Below, piece after piece: positions 1 through 12,600 of a stretch of DNA of 64,000 nt. The notes below the pieces were generated by a model. The model saw nothing but the letters and a program-made list of their open reading frames with translations, was not told the origin of the DNA and searched no databases. The DNA comes from Dipteris shenzhenensis. Taxonomy: Eukaryota > Polypodiophyta > Polypodiopsida > Gleicheniales. The stretch lies in assembly GCA_047967505.1 (NCBI GenBank), contig CM106540.1, one strand, 5' to 3'. Every line of letters starts with the position of its first letter. Position 1 is the stretch's first letter. The translations under genes and the position numbers were made by a program.

Positions 1-870
1 AGGCTCTTATTTTATAGACTTAGCCTCCAACCCGAAAGCAAGAGCTTTCTAATAAGCTGGGGCGAGCTTTTAGCTTTTCTTAACCCTAAACTCAGAAAGC
101 TGAGCTTTTCCCTAAAAAGCAAAATCATAGTCAATCGAATACAAACTGAAACTGAAACTGAATGAAATCAATCTCGGAGCTGAGACTCAGAAACCAAAGC
201 CCGGCACAGCGGTGGCTCTCTAGGGAGCTGTGAAGATATCTCAAATCTGCCTCTGTCGAGCTGTCTCACACTATGGCAGGGAACGCGGCTCCTTGATCTC
301 TAAACCCTCTAGGCTATGTCCAAAGTGACCCCTCATCTCTGTCGGTACCCTTTCAGGAAACCTGTGATAGGTCAGACCACAATAGAGTGTGCTCTGGGCG
401 CTCTCTATCTCGTGCGTGGTCTCTGCGTCCCTCTCACTATGACACCGTGTCGGCTCTCTCTGCTGAGCCAGGCTGCCCTCATATCAGCTAACAACTCCTC
501 CTCTACTCCGCTATGTCCTGAAGCTGAATCAGATGTATTAAAGTCTGTAACGCATCATTGTGCCCAGTCAGCCTCTGTATCATGTGGCCTAGCCGCCTCC
601 TGCTGCTCTCTGATCAATCATAGTAGTGTATCCCTGTGCCGGCGCATTTCCATCAGATAGAGCCCAATGCAAACCTGGTCATGGAAATGGATCAGTAGTG
701 AGAGTGGACCGCAGCCACTTCCCTCCAAGTAGAGACAGTGGTAGCGCCCCCGGATCTCATACTAGGCTAGGCAAGGACAAAGAAAATGCGCCTCTGTCTC
801 AACCATCCTCAATGTACATAGCATGCAATCCTGAGCTCAGTAGAGCAACATAGATTAGATTAGCCCTTTG
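1..870. other. Unassigned sequence without a recognisable gene
   Basis: The longest open frame (316-660 +) has a serine/cysteine-rich, low-information translation that I cannot match to any family. Nothing else convincing is visible. Confidence 0.3.
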
Positions 871-1110
871 CTCCAGCCCATTGAGGCTTGCATGAGTCAT
901 CTTTTTGTGCACTTTGTCCCATAGGCCTGCGAGGCCTGCCGTGGACATTAATACATCTTTCTTTCTTATGTATGGATGCCATTTATGAGCATGATTATGG
1001 GTTTTTCTTTTGTATTCGTCATGGGTGTTGATGCTTGCTTAGGGGCTCCACCCCTCAGCTCATTGTATTAGTATAGACCATTTGGTCTTCCAAAAACTTT
1101 TAATAAACTT
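870..1110 (+). mobile_element. Possible LINE 3' UTR end
   Basis: GGGGCTCCACCCCT (1041-1054) forms a small stem-loop and is followed by CTTTTAATAAACTTTC and a T-rich tail. This resembles the 3' ends of plant L1-type elements and the LINE 3' ends elsewhere in this window. No coding sequence supports it. Confidence 0.3.
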
Positions 1111-1154
1111 TCTTTCATTCATTCTTTCTTTCTCCTATCCTCCTTCCTCCTCCT

Positions 1155-1159
1155 AAGAG

Positions 1160-1219
<60 letters not shown>

Positions 1220-1222
1220 TCC
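1155..1222. repeat. (TC)n microsatellite
   Basis: A run of about 30 TC dinucleotides with one interruption, inside a longer pyrimidine-rich tract running to about 1320. Confidence 0.95.
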
Positions 1223-1324
1223 CTACCCCATCTCCTTCCTTCTCCCCTTCCTCTCTCTCCCTTCGGTGCATTCTACCCCCTTTCTCTCATCTGCCCCGAC
1301 CCCTTTTCTACATTTTCCATATTT

Positions 1325-1800
1325 AAGTTTGTGAACTTAGAGATGCGATCAAACTCATCTTCTGGTCGAAGATGTCTTCTTTGAATACTTGTTTGAAGTC
1401 AGCCCACATTTTAGATTTCTCCTTTAACTTACATCACCATGCTAATGCATTACCTTTTGACATCCCTTGTGCCATTTGAATCTTAAGTGCATTAAAAAAA
1501 GGGATGGAAGAAGGAGTGTACGTGCGGTCAGTTCAGCCATGCATCAATGTGTTCAGGAATACACTCCTCCTTCTCACCTGTGAAGGTCTCATGTGCTTAG
1601 GATGATGCATGGGTACACTCCCACCGGCTCCTGTTGCCAAGCCCGTAACTGTGGCTTGCAGCACTGCATTTGTCTGTGTTTGTGTGTTGAGGCGTGCTTC
1701 TTGGGTTGGGAACAGATCCTTCCGTTCCTTCACTTGTGTTTCGCTTGTTGCTCCTTTATCTTGAGATAGTTTTCACTGAAATCAATCTCATCACCCCCTC
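1325..1800 (-). pseudogene. LTR-retrotransposon gag remnant
   Basis: On the minus strand, three frames together give a gag-like order: FTGEKEECIPEHIDAWLN, a stop, then NALKIQMAQGMSKGNALAW, a stop, then MWADFKQVFKEDIF. The A-W(stop)...W-x-D-F-K-x-x-F pattern is the Retrotrans_gag core. It carries stops and a frame change. No LTR or PBS could be assigned. Confidence 0.45.
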
Positions 1801-3568
1801 TCCGCGAGGCTCTTCAAGTGGAGGCATGTGGCTGCAGCTTCCTCGTACATGGGGCTTCCTTTAGCAATGGGTAGGAGAGTAGGAGAGGGGTGTGAAGGCA
1901 GAAAGAGAGGAAATAAATCTGCAAATAGGTGAGAGAATAGAGAAGAGAGAGCAGGCTGGGATTTGCACAGAATTGTGATCCAATTAACAATTGAAATGAT
2001 AATCAGCATGCGACTCCTCCCAGCCACCCTCGAGCACTTGGGCTCGAGATCAGACTCCAAAACAAGTCCATGCCTATAGCTCTGGCGTCCCATACCACCC
2101 AAATGCCTTTCCAAGAAACCATCGGCACAACATGTCGTGATCCACCATGTAGAAGGCAGGAGTCTAGGCTCAAGATGCATACTAGACCATTGAGTGGTGT
2201 GTGTACACTAAATGCCATCACAATACAGTTGGCCATTTTCATACAGAAGAGCATTCCGCTTTATGGAGAGCTTCTTGGCTAAAATTAGCCAACTGGCCCT
2301 TTGCTAGTGTTCATGTCCTCTAGTCCCACGTTAGCCTGCTCTTCTTAATCCCAGGACCCCCCTAACCCTGCTGGATTAGGTCCACTAATCTGAGGATGAG
2401 CGTCTAGGTACATAACACCTTCCCAGCCACTGAAGCTTGTTGAGGAGCACGCTGCAAGGAAGACAACTTCCTTTGTATCTTGACGAGATGTTGCAGCCGT
2501 CCACCTTTGTTGCATTGTGTATTTGGAGGCTATTTGAGCATCCCTTTGAAATCTCTATTTGTACATGGATAGTTTTTGTGTTGATTTGTTCTTGTCCAGC
2601 CACATGTCTTTTATGCTTCTGCATCTAGAGCATACAGCTCTCATGGTCATTTTTGACACCTTTATTGTACGATATCAACTGACTAGTCATGCCTATAAAG
2701 TGGATCATGATAGACCTCAGAGTAGGCTGAGCAGGCATCGGCACTACCACCGGTGGTATGATTATTTCTTTCTAGCTGATCAGAACAGAATGTTTCAATT
2801 AGCACATGTTATAGAGGATGGGTGGAGCCCTCTGCTTTGGCATTGTTTTTGGCTTGGATTTAGCTTATAGCCATGTGGCAGGGATTGTTATAATGATATT
2901 AGCAGCCTCTCAATGATCGATACACGATACAGGTATATGAGGCGGAACCACAGGGTTGAACCTTAAATTCCCTTAGACTACATTTGACAGTGTTGGTATG
3001 CTGATCGTGCTCTGTCCAGGAGGGTTTGCCACAGATTTGGTTGGAATGTTTCACACTCTGCGCAGCTGGGAGGATAGATGTTTGGGTGTTTCCTAGGTGG
3101 CAAAGGTGGAGGAAAGAGATATCTCAGGGTATAGGACTGTGACTTGTTTTTCCATAATTAGAGTATGATATGTGAAGGCATTGGTCACCTCCATGATGGT
3201 TTCAATCAGTTTTGTTTGGTTTTAAGATCTATTGTCGACTTTTCTGCATTTTGTGTTTTCTAGACCTTTATAGATCTTGTATTCGGGTGAGGCATTTTGC
3301 ACTCCTCTTCATGCCGTTTGAAATTGCTTTGTATGCTCTACCTTTTCTATGAAGTAATACATTGCTTAGTATGATTAAGCGACAGCAATCTCATGGTCTA
3401 TGGCTCTACATTCCCACCTTTAGGGGTCAATTTTCGACCATGTATATCCTTTTTAGTCGTTATCTCCCTTCAGATCTTCCTCTACAAGGCTTGTTGATAT
3501 ATCTAATAATTGTAAAAATAGTTTCAGTACAATCCACCTTTTGAATTTGTAAATAAACTAACTTGCAG
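1800..3568. other. Non-coding stretch upstream of the first visible VASt exon
   Basis: I see no GRAM-like or other recognisable exon here, and the ORFs are short and unrelated to known families. It is probably an intron of the VASt gene or upstream sequence carrying old repeats. Confidence 0.35.
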
Positions 3569-3634
3569 TCTATCTTCAATTTTGACTTCGCAGTGCCGGA
3601 GCATTTCAAGACAGTATTAGAATTGGAGCTCCCG
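3569..3634 (+). CDS. VASt gene exon 1 of those visible
   Basis: The acceptor reads cttgcag and the donor gtacat; the exon is 22 codons in phase 0. It encodes the segment ending [11 protein letters not shown] that leads into the VASt domain. This is the least certain exon, because it is short and lies N-terminal to the strongly conserved part. Confidence 0.6.
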
Positions 3635-6600
3635 GTACATCCAACTTTAGTCTTTGATGTAGAGGAATGAAACATACCTTGACTTGATTATAAATTTTAG
3701 TTACTTTTCCATTTGTCGCTCAAATGTGTGCCATAATGGTATAACAACCACAGAAGTGCTTAACTTTCTCTGCAGGCAATAATTTGACTTGCTATGTCAT
3801 GTAGGTTGATGTGAAGGACTTTTTCCAGTTGTTCTTTTCAAACGAGTCTGCTAAGTTTTGTGAGACTTTCCATAAGAAATGTGGAGATGAAGGCAAGGAT
3901 TCCTATGTCATCTGACCTCAGATCTCTAGTTGAAAGAATTGTTTGTATCTGGTTAAAAGGTGAAAGGTTTGATATGTTTTCAAGCTAACTCTGTGTTTGA
4001 TGGAGAGTAGTAAATTCAAAGTCTTTATTTTGCAGTCCAGCATAGAGAAGTTTCTTGTTTATCTTCACTTTCCTTTACTATCTTTGCTTGTCCGTGATGC
4101 CTTTTCAATCTATCTCAAATTTTCTTTGCCTTTCCCACTGTAAGTCTCATCCCACTTATTTCAATTTGTCTCAAACTTTATTTTTCTTCCCCACCACAAC
4201 TCTCTTTCTATTCTTTTTTTGTTTTCTTTCTCAGCTCTCACTGCAATCGCCTCAGTTTGTCTCTGTGTTATATGAAATCTACTTCTGAGTTATTCTGCAG
4301 TCTAAAATTGCTACCATTGCTACCTGTGAGGTCTTCCTTCTTTTGTCTCCTTGTTGTATGAAGTCTACTTCTTAGTTATTCTGCAGTCTAAAGGTGTGTT
4401 ATGTTACCACTGCTACCTGTGAGGTCTTCCTTTCTGGTTTATTTTCTTTCCAGGCCATTCATTGTGAGGTGTAGGATGCTTGTTTCATCCTCATTCTTTA
4501 TCCTGTGGCTCTATAGATTTCCAATGCACAGGGTGGGCAAAACATCGCCACTTTGGCCACGTGCGGGATGTGTCCTTTCGGCACCCAATCAAGTTCTACT
4601 TTGGTGAGTCTGGTTTTTGAAAAGTACTATGGTAGAAAGGAAAGCTTCACAGGAGAAATGAATTGAAGGGTGGATGTTAGCATTACAAGGGTTTGTTGCT
4701 GCATATCACAATGGATTATGTTCACTTTAAAATTTCAAGATTCCTCACTTGCTTTTAATTGCTCATGATGAAGGTCCAAAAGCAACGTACTGTCAAGAGG
4801 TGCAACGATACCGTGTTTATCGGAATAGGTAGATGCTATGAAAGGGAATTTTATTTTATCATTCTCATGTCATTTTGAAAACTTAGAAAGAAGTCCCCTT
4901 TCATTGTCCTTAATTAAGTTGTCATTGGCATATTACAGCCATTTGATCATAGAAACATCACAGCAGATGAATGATATACCATATGGAGATTACTTCCGAG
5001 TTGAGGCAAGGATTTCCCTGAACCTTTTTTGCAGCTGCATTTGTATTTTTGCATGCTCATCCATCTTTCAAGATTTCCGACAGACTTCATCTCATAAATT
5101 TACATTGTTGTGAGGAAAACTCTGTGGGATTATTAAGATGTACTCTTTTAATCGTGACATAAAAAGATACACAAGGGGAGCTAAAGTGTCCTTTGAGTCG
5201 GAAGATTAGAATGAATGGTGAGTAGGGGATTTGTGGTACATGCACTGTTCTCATTTGGATGCCTAAAATGATCCTGAATTTGGTTGTGAAAATGTGGATT
5301 CAGTTAATAGAATCTGTTAAATGAAATGCAGCTATCTGTTTTGCAATATTAACACAGAGGTGAAAGCTTCACAAACTGCTTTAGCAATAATAACTTGCCA
5401 GATGCTCACATATAATGCAGCTCCCTTATTGTACTACTGATGGAGTTTTTTGCAACCGCACTTAGCTCTTGCAGGTGTTTTGTGTAAACGTACATCATTT
5501 TAAGACTGAGACTCTTTTGGTCTTGATTCGAAGTCCTTAATCAGTGCTATTCCTCCGCGGTACACTGCCCACTGTCCATCCTTCCTGGCAGCCTTAACTT
5601 TGGCCAACTCCATTGCTTTATCCATCAATTGAGCTCTTGTAAGTTCCTGAGCTATCCATAGCTTAGTTCCTTTCAGGTTGTAGGATTGTCGTAGGATCTT
5701 GAGTCTTAAATCTCGCGAGTTAAATGCAATAACAGCATGGCCTGTACAATATGGACTGCTGAAGCTTCACCATCATCCTCCTGAATGAATCTTCCTCATT
5801 GTACCATCCATCTGAGAGTCCCCCTATTCTGATTTTTAATGCATTATCCCGTCTGATTTTATGTTCCGTAATCTCTTCTTGGATATCAGCTTTATTCACC
5901 TTTGCTCCAAACTCCACAATTACCTCTTGCTTCGTTGTCTGCATTTCAGTTTGAACAAGATCCTTGACTGTGGAGACTGGCTGGGGGTAGGTGGGGAATC
6001 CTTGCAAGACTTTATAGCCTCATTAATTACCTTCTGCTTACCAGGTCCTTCAAGAACCCTTGGATTCTAGCTACAACATTTGGCAGTTGTGTCCTCAGCT
6101 GTCTCACCTGATCTTGTAAGAACAAAATATGCAAAAGCCTTTTGGCAGAGACTCTTGAAATCCCATAGGAATACTTTTGGCTTTCTATTCATGGTGGGAT
6201 TTCAATGTGTCGTCGTTGCCACTTTGTGGTGGAATCACTTCAGTATATGTTTATGGGACTGCAGATAGGTGAGGATTATTTGGAAAGAAATTGCCAAGAC
6301 TTTCAGCACCTTTGCCCATCACCCTTTCTTCATGACCTGGTGTTCAGTTGCTTGGCTTTTTCTTTCAGGACCTCAGGTATTTTACGCAAGGCATGACTCT
6401 TCTTTTGCTATCTCGATTCGGTGTCACTTGAGTCATGCCCCCTGGACGTTGTACGAGCCTTACCTTTCAGAGCCGTATGCACTTCGGTGGATTCCTCTTG
6501 GGAGATTCTAGCTAGCATTTTTGCATGGCATATATGGAGAGCCAGATTCACAAAGGCCCTAGACCATTCTCAGGTCCACCCCCCTCATACTTTGGCCACT

Positions 6601-9600
6601 ATTTGGACAGATACTATACATACTTTGATGGCCACTTGGATGAGCATGTAGGGATCTTCTAGAGCAGCCTCTGCTAGGAGGGCTACATTCCTTAGGAAAT
6701 GGAAAGGCTCCCCTTTCTTTTCGGAGTCCTCTACAGGGTCGCAATGGCATTTCAGCCTCAGCATTGGATTTTTCCTTCCTCATTTTGAGGAGTTGTTTTT
6801 TGGTCACTTTTTGAGGCATTTCTTGCTTTGCATGTTGTATTTCCGCTTTGAGCTTGCTCTCTCTGGTTTTTTTCATACTTAATAGAAGTCTCTTTCAAGA
6901 TTAAAAAAGGGCAAAGAAGATAGAGCATTAATTATCAAAGGCAAAAAGTAGGTACAATCCCGAAAGGGTGATTCTAATAGAAGAAAAGGGCATGTTTGTA
7001 CTGTGGTAAGCTAGGACACTGGGATTTTGAATGCTACAAAAAAAAGGGTGAGGAAAATCTCTAGATATCGGTAGAGGCTAGGGTAGAGCCAGAGGCTATG
7101 AATGCATGTACTTAGAGGCAAAGCCAGGGATATGTAGGTGTTGGGTCTCATGGACTTACAGGAACATAGATCTTAGGCTCGAAGATCCATATGGAGATGG
7201 TTTGACGTTGGTGATTAAAGAGATTGGTCATATTCCAATCAGCTTGCCTAATAGCGGCACACATACATAGTGGAACTCATTGAGGTCAGATCTCTGAAAG
7301 GTGCCCAATACTTTCACATTCATCGACTCCGGGAAGACTTGGGTGTGCATGATGGCATACAAGTCTGATGCCTTATAATTTTTCAAAATGTTCGAGAATT
7401 GGTAGAGAATCAAACAGGTGCAAAGATGAAGATTATTATGTTTGGCAGTGGTGGAGAATATAAATTGACAACCTTCATTGAATATCACAGATATAGAGAC
7501 AATGTACAGCAACGTATTACCCCTCAACAAAATGGGGTGGCTGAAAGGAGGAACAAGACTATATCAGATGTTGAAGAAGAAGATGGATGGTAGGAGGAGG
7601 TTGAGCCTCCCCTTGTTACTGAAGAAAAGAAGCTTGTGAAATGGTATATGGAATTATTAAAGATTCTGAAGTACAAGATACTCTTGAAACACCATCAGAG
7701 GGACCTAGGAGTTCTCAGAGAGTGAATCAGCTCATTGAGATGTAGTCCAATTCTCCTAATACAACTATTACAAATGAAATGCAGCATGCATCATTTGTGG
7801 CAGAGATGCAGATGAACAGGCAGGAGCTTGTGTCTTTTACAAAAGCTGTCGAAAGCTAGCAATAGCAGTATGCCATGGAGTTTGAGTATAACTCCATCAC
7901 AACGAATCAAAGTTAATGAGTTACCACACAGGAAGTGAAACCTTACTCGTAAAAGACAGGAGAGACATTATCATTTCTCTCCCTCTCTCCCTCTCTCAAT
8001 AGAGACACTAGGGCCCAGGACAACAGTCGGGCTGGACCCCCCCGAAGGATTTTATTACTTGAGCGAAGAAGGAATACATGAGTTCAGCGTGGAAGCTGCT
8101 CATACCAATCCAAAACGTGAGTGAATCATTACATGAGCTCTAAGGCTCCCCTTCTTGGCAGCAAGCCACTTGTCAATTTCTACATTACTTTCCTAATTAC
8201 GTGCACTAAGGGCAACTCTAGAGTATTCGAAGCACCTAGTCACGCGAACCGCCTCCTAGACTCTTGGTAGGCTCCATTGCGCTTAGGAAAATCACTCTTC
8301 CTAGTACCTGCAACAATTAATTAAAGCGCACCACCATGGCGCCCATTAATTGTTAGCGCTTTGCATGCAAATAACACACTGTGGACTAATTCTAGCCACG
8401 GTGGGCATCCCCACTGAACACATGTGCACACATAACAAATATAAAAATATATATTTATATTTATTCTATGGTTGACCGGAGTCAACACTCTTGATTATAA
8501 TTAAGAGGCTTTGACCAAGGGTCGAGGCGCTTTAATTATAGTCAAGTCTCTCCAACCGAAGTTGGCACAACTCTCCAACCGAAGTTGGTACATCTTGGTT
8601 AACCGTAGTTAACCCTCTTGGCAATAAACCAAGTCTCGTTGACCGAGGTCAACACTCTCTGACCGTAGTCAGCTCTGTGGTTCTCTAGTTAACCGTAGTT
8701 AACCCTCTTGGTAATAAACCAAGTCTCCCTGACCGAGTGAGGTTTACTTGACCAGAGTCAAGTATCTTTGACTGTAGTCAATTTTCTGACCATTAAAAGA
8801 ACTCTTTGACCATAATTAACACATATGAAAACTCTTTAATTATGATCAAATAAATGATCAACTTGGATATTTACATGATGGTGACATCCCCTTGGCTTCT
8901 ATTCAGTTGACCTCAACTGAAAAGCTTCCTTGTAAACATCCAAAAGCCGTGGATGATCGGACAACAAGTCTTCATCCATCCACTTGGCATCTAATGCCGT
9001 ATAATTCTTGAATTTTACAAGATACTTGTAAAAGTCCTTGCCCTGAGGGCCTTTGCGTACAGTATGGTACACAATCTGTTCTGGTTGAAGGACCTCCAGC
9101 TCATCCACTTCTGGTGGATCCTCTAATACGGGCTTTGTAGGCTCTGGCCCCTGTAATTTCTTTAGAAGACTCACATGGAATGCATTGTGAATCCTCCAAT
9201 GCTCTGGCAATGTTAGTCTGTATGCAACCTCATTTATTCTTTCTATAACCCTGAAAGGGCCATAGTACTTGGGAGATAACTTTGCGTACACTTTCTGTTT
9301 GCCTTTAAACTTACAGAGCCTAGCTTTCTCGAACTTTAAAAGTACCCAATCCCCTTCCTTAAGATCTAATTGTCTCCTATGCTTATCTGTAGCTCTTTTA
9401 TGCTTCTGTTGAGACCTTTCAATTGCTGTCCGGACTTGGCTATAAGCTGTTTGGAGGTCTCTCACAAACTGATCAGCTGCAAATATTTCATCCTTGGTCC
9501 TCAGGATAGATGGCAGAATCACCTTCCCATAAATGATTTCAAAGGGGGCTTTCCTTGTAGAGCTGTGTGTTGTATTATTGTAAGCAAACTCTACCAATGG

Positions 9601-12600
9601 TAGGTACTTTTCCCAGTCTGAACCTTGGTCACCCACGTAGCATTTCAGCATATCCAATGCTGTAGAATTTGCTACTTCATTTTGACCATCTGTCTGGGGA
9701 TGGAAAGAAGAAGAAAAATTCAGATTCATCCCCATGTTGTGAAATAAAGCTCTCCAGAATAGATCGGTCATTCTGGGATCTCGATCACTGACAATGGACT
9801 TAGGCATACCATGGTGCTTAAAGATCTGTGCCATGAAAAGCTTAGCCATATGATCTGCCTTTATGGTTTTGCGAACCGGAATGAAATGAGCTTGCTTGCT
9901 GAATCTATCAATGATAGTCCAAATCCCATCATTCCCTAACTTTGATCTTGGCAAATCAAAAATGAAGTCCATTGTAATACTTTCCCACGGTGCGTGAGGC
10001 ACAGGAAGAGGCATAAGTAGGCCAGGTGCTTTCCGTCTATCATACTTCACTTTCTGGCACGTAAGACATTCAGTAACAAACTGATGTATATCTTTCCGCA
10101 TCCCTGGCCAAAAGAAATACCTCTTTAGTGCTAGAGTTGTTGCTGTGATTCCTCTATGTCCAGCATAGGGATGTGCATGGCATTCCTCCAAAATCTTTTT
10201 CCTCATCTCCTGGGTGATGCATAGGCAATCATCTTTCATTAGATACCCATCTTTCAGGGAATAGTGACTGGTGGATTGCCCCTCTTGCATTTGCTATAAA
10301 ATCTCACCAAAATCTGCATCATTAGCATATTGCTCCCTCATGCCTTACAGGTCCTGATGATAAGCAATAGTCACATTATTGACTTGGGGTCTTCGGGACA
10401 AGGCATCTGCCACTCTGTTCCGAATTCCTGGGGTATGGACAATCTGAAAATGATACATTGACAGCATATTTGCCCATTTCATATGCTTCTTGGAAAATTT
10501 TGTTTGAGTTAGGAAGTATTTCAGACTTTGGTGATCTGTTTTAACAGTAAAATCTGCACCCAAAAGATAATGCTTCCATGTATGGATGGCATGGATTACA
10601 ACCAATAACTCTTTCTCATAGATTCCCAGATATCTCTTTGCATCTCGGAGTCTCCTGCTCTCATAAGCCACTACATGACCATTCTGATGCAATGCATGCC
10701 CAACACATTCCCCACAAGCATCACAATCCACATCAAATGGTTGATACAAATTTGGAACGATTAAGATTGGCTCTGTAGTCAGCCTCTCCTTGAGTGTGGT
10801 GAAAGCTGTCTTTTGAGGAATTCCCCATTTGAAAGCTGCATCTTTCTTAGTAAGATCGTGGAGTGGAGCAGCTATATCCGCAAAATGCCTGATAAACCTT
10901 CTGTAGTAAGAACACAGGCCCAGGAAACTTCGAACTTCATGCACAGTTTTCAGCTCTAGCCATTCCTGAATGGCACGGATCTTTGCTGGATCCCCATTCT
11001 TGGATATTACATGCCCCAGATAATGGATTTCTTCCAAGAAGAATTCACTTTTCTTGCTGTTTGCATAGAGTTGATGATTTCTCAGCTCTTGAAACACTAT
11101 AACAAGATGTTCCTTGTGCTCTTCTTCAAACTTAGAAAAGACAATTATGTCATCGAAGAAGGTACCAGTGAATTGTCTGTAGGGTCGGAAGATACGATCC
11201 ATCATCCTATTGAAGGTAGCTGGGGCATTTGTTAATTTATATACAACCCAAAAGTAGTGCGGAACGCTGTCTTGTGCACGTCCTGAGGCTATATCCTCAC
11301 TTGGTGATAGCCACTCTTTAAGTCTATCCTGTTGAAAACTGAAGCTCCATTTAACTGATCCAACACATCATCAATGCGCGGAATAGGGAATCTGTTCTTG
11401 ATGGTCATTTTGTTCAGTGCGCGGTAATCAACGCACATACGGAATGAACCATCTTTCTTCTGTAGCAGTAGTACAGGGGAACAAAAAGGAGAAGAACTAG
11501 GCTGAATCAACCCCTTGGACAACAAGTCCTGCACCCGAGTCATGATCTCTTCTCGCTGAGTTGTACTAACTCTATATGGGGGCCTATTGGGTGGCTTGCT
11601 TCCAGGAATGAGTTCTATGCCATGATCCTCAGGTCTCTCAGGGGGTAGCTCCCCTGGCAAAGCGTCAGAAAAGCAATCTTTAAAATGTTCAATAAACTGA
11701 AATTTATTCTGATCTGCCTCACTTGTTTATGCATGCATTTCCACATCTCTCTCTTTTACAAAAATCATGTAAGCTGAAAGTGCAGACTTTATTTCTTTTC
11801 CAACAGAACTATTTGATACAATGGGAATAGTTTCCCCTCTATTCCTAGCAACCACACGATATACTCTGCCCCTATGTACACAACACTCTTTCAGGAAGAG
11901 TCAACTTCATTGCCTTGCGATGAAACCAAGGCATACCCAAGACTCATCATGATGTTTCAGTGGAGAAATAAAGAAGTCTTCTTGATCCACATAACTTTGT
12001 ACATGAAGACGGAGCTTCCCTATCAAGGGAGTGACTAGCATAGGGTTCCCACAGACCCCTCCGAAGCAATCCCGAAGTTTCTCGAGAAGATTCTTAGTCC
12101 ACTCCGCAAGTTGCGTATTTGCTCGTTTCCGATTTACTCCCCCTCCAGTTAGTTCATAATACTTATCCCTTTCTTTCCCTTGGGGTATGAAAAGAAAATT
12201 CTTTCTCTTCCCTCGTCGCAACTTCGCGATTGACCCATATTTACTTAGCACTGCTCGCAGTCCCGGCCGCTTCTATTTCCGTGTGGTCAGTAGTTGTGGC
12301 CCAGTAATAGCGTTTCGTCACCCAAGATTCGAGTCAGCACACTGGTTGCAGAGAACAATCCGAACTGAGGCAATCTTTCTGGATTCGCAACCCCCGATAT
12401 AGTAACAGAATCTAAACGTGTAGGTGGATCGACGTATCGAGTTCCCGTTGAAATATTACCTTCAGAAGGAAAAGCTTCGGCTATCCGATGGTTATTGGTT
12501 GCGTGCCAAAAACGTTCAGGTCGAAGTATGGCTTCAAAGACTGAGTGACGAATCAATGGATGCCGCTAGAAATCACGGCAGTGCTGTGCGTAAGGAGGAG

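Noticed and set aside
316-660. A 114-residue + frame near the start of the window
   Set aside because: Ser/Cys-rich, no recognisable domain, no splice or codon signal; not reported as a gene.
1740-2060. LTR of the gag remnant at 1325-1800
   Set aside because: The texture on the minus strand is LTR-like, but there is no TG/CA pair, PBS or partner copy.
2559-2870. GRAM-domain exon upstream of VASt
   Set aside because: The 103-residue frame lacks the GRAM pattern (no G-x-[ML]-Y...CF-x-S-x-x-F-G), and the splice context is poor.
10578-11235. Plus-strand frames over the gypsy RT and RNase H region
   Set aside because: Antisense shadows of the minus-strand pol genes.
12287-12556. An 89-residue minus frame over the rps7 fragment
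   Set aside because: It is the antisense of the rps7 reading frame, which has the clear homology.
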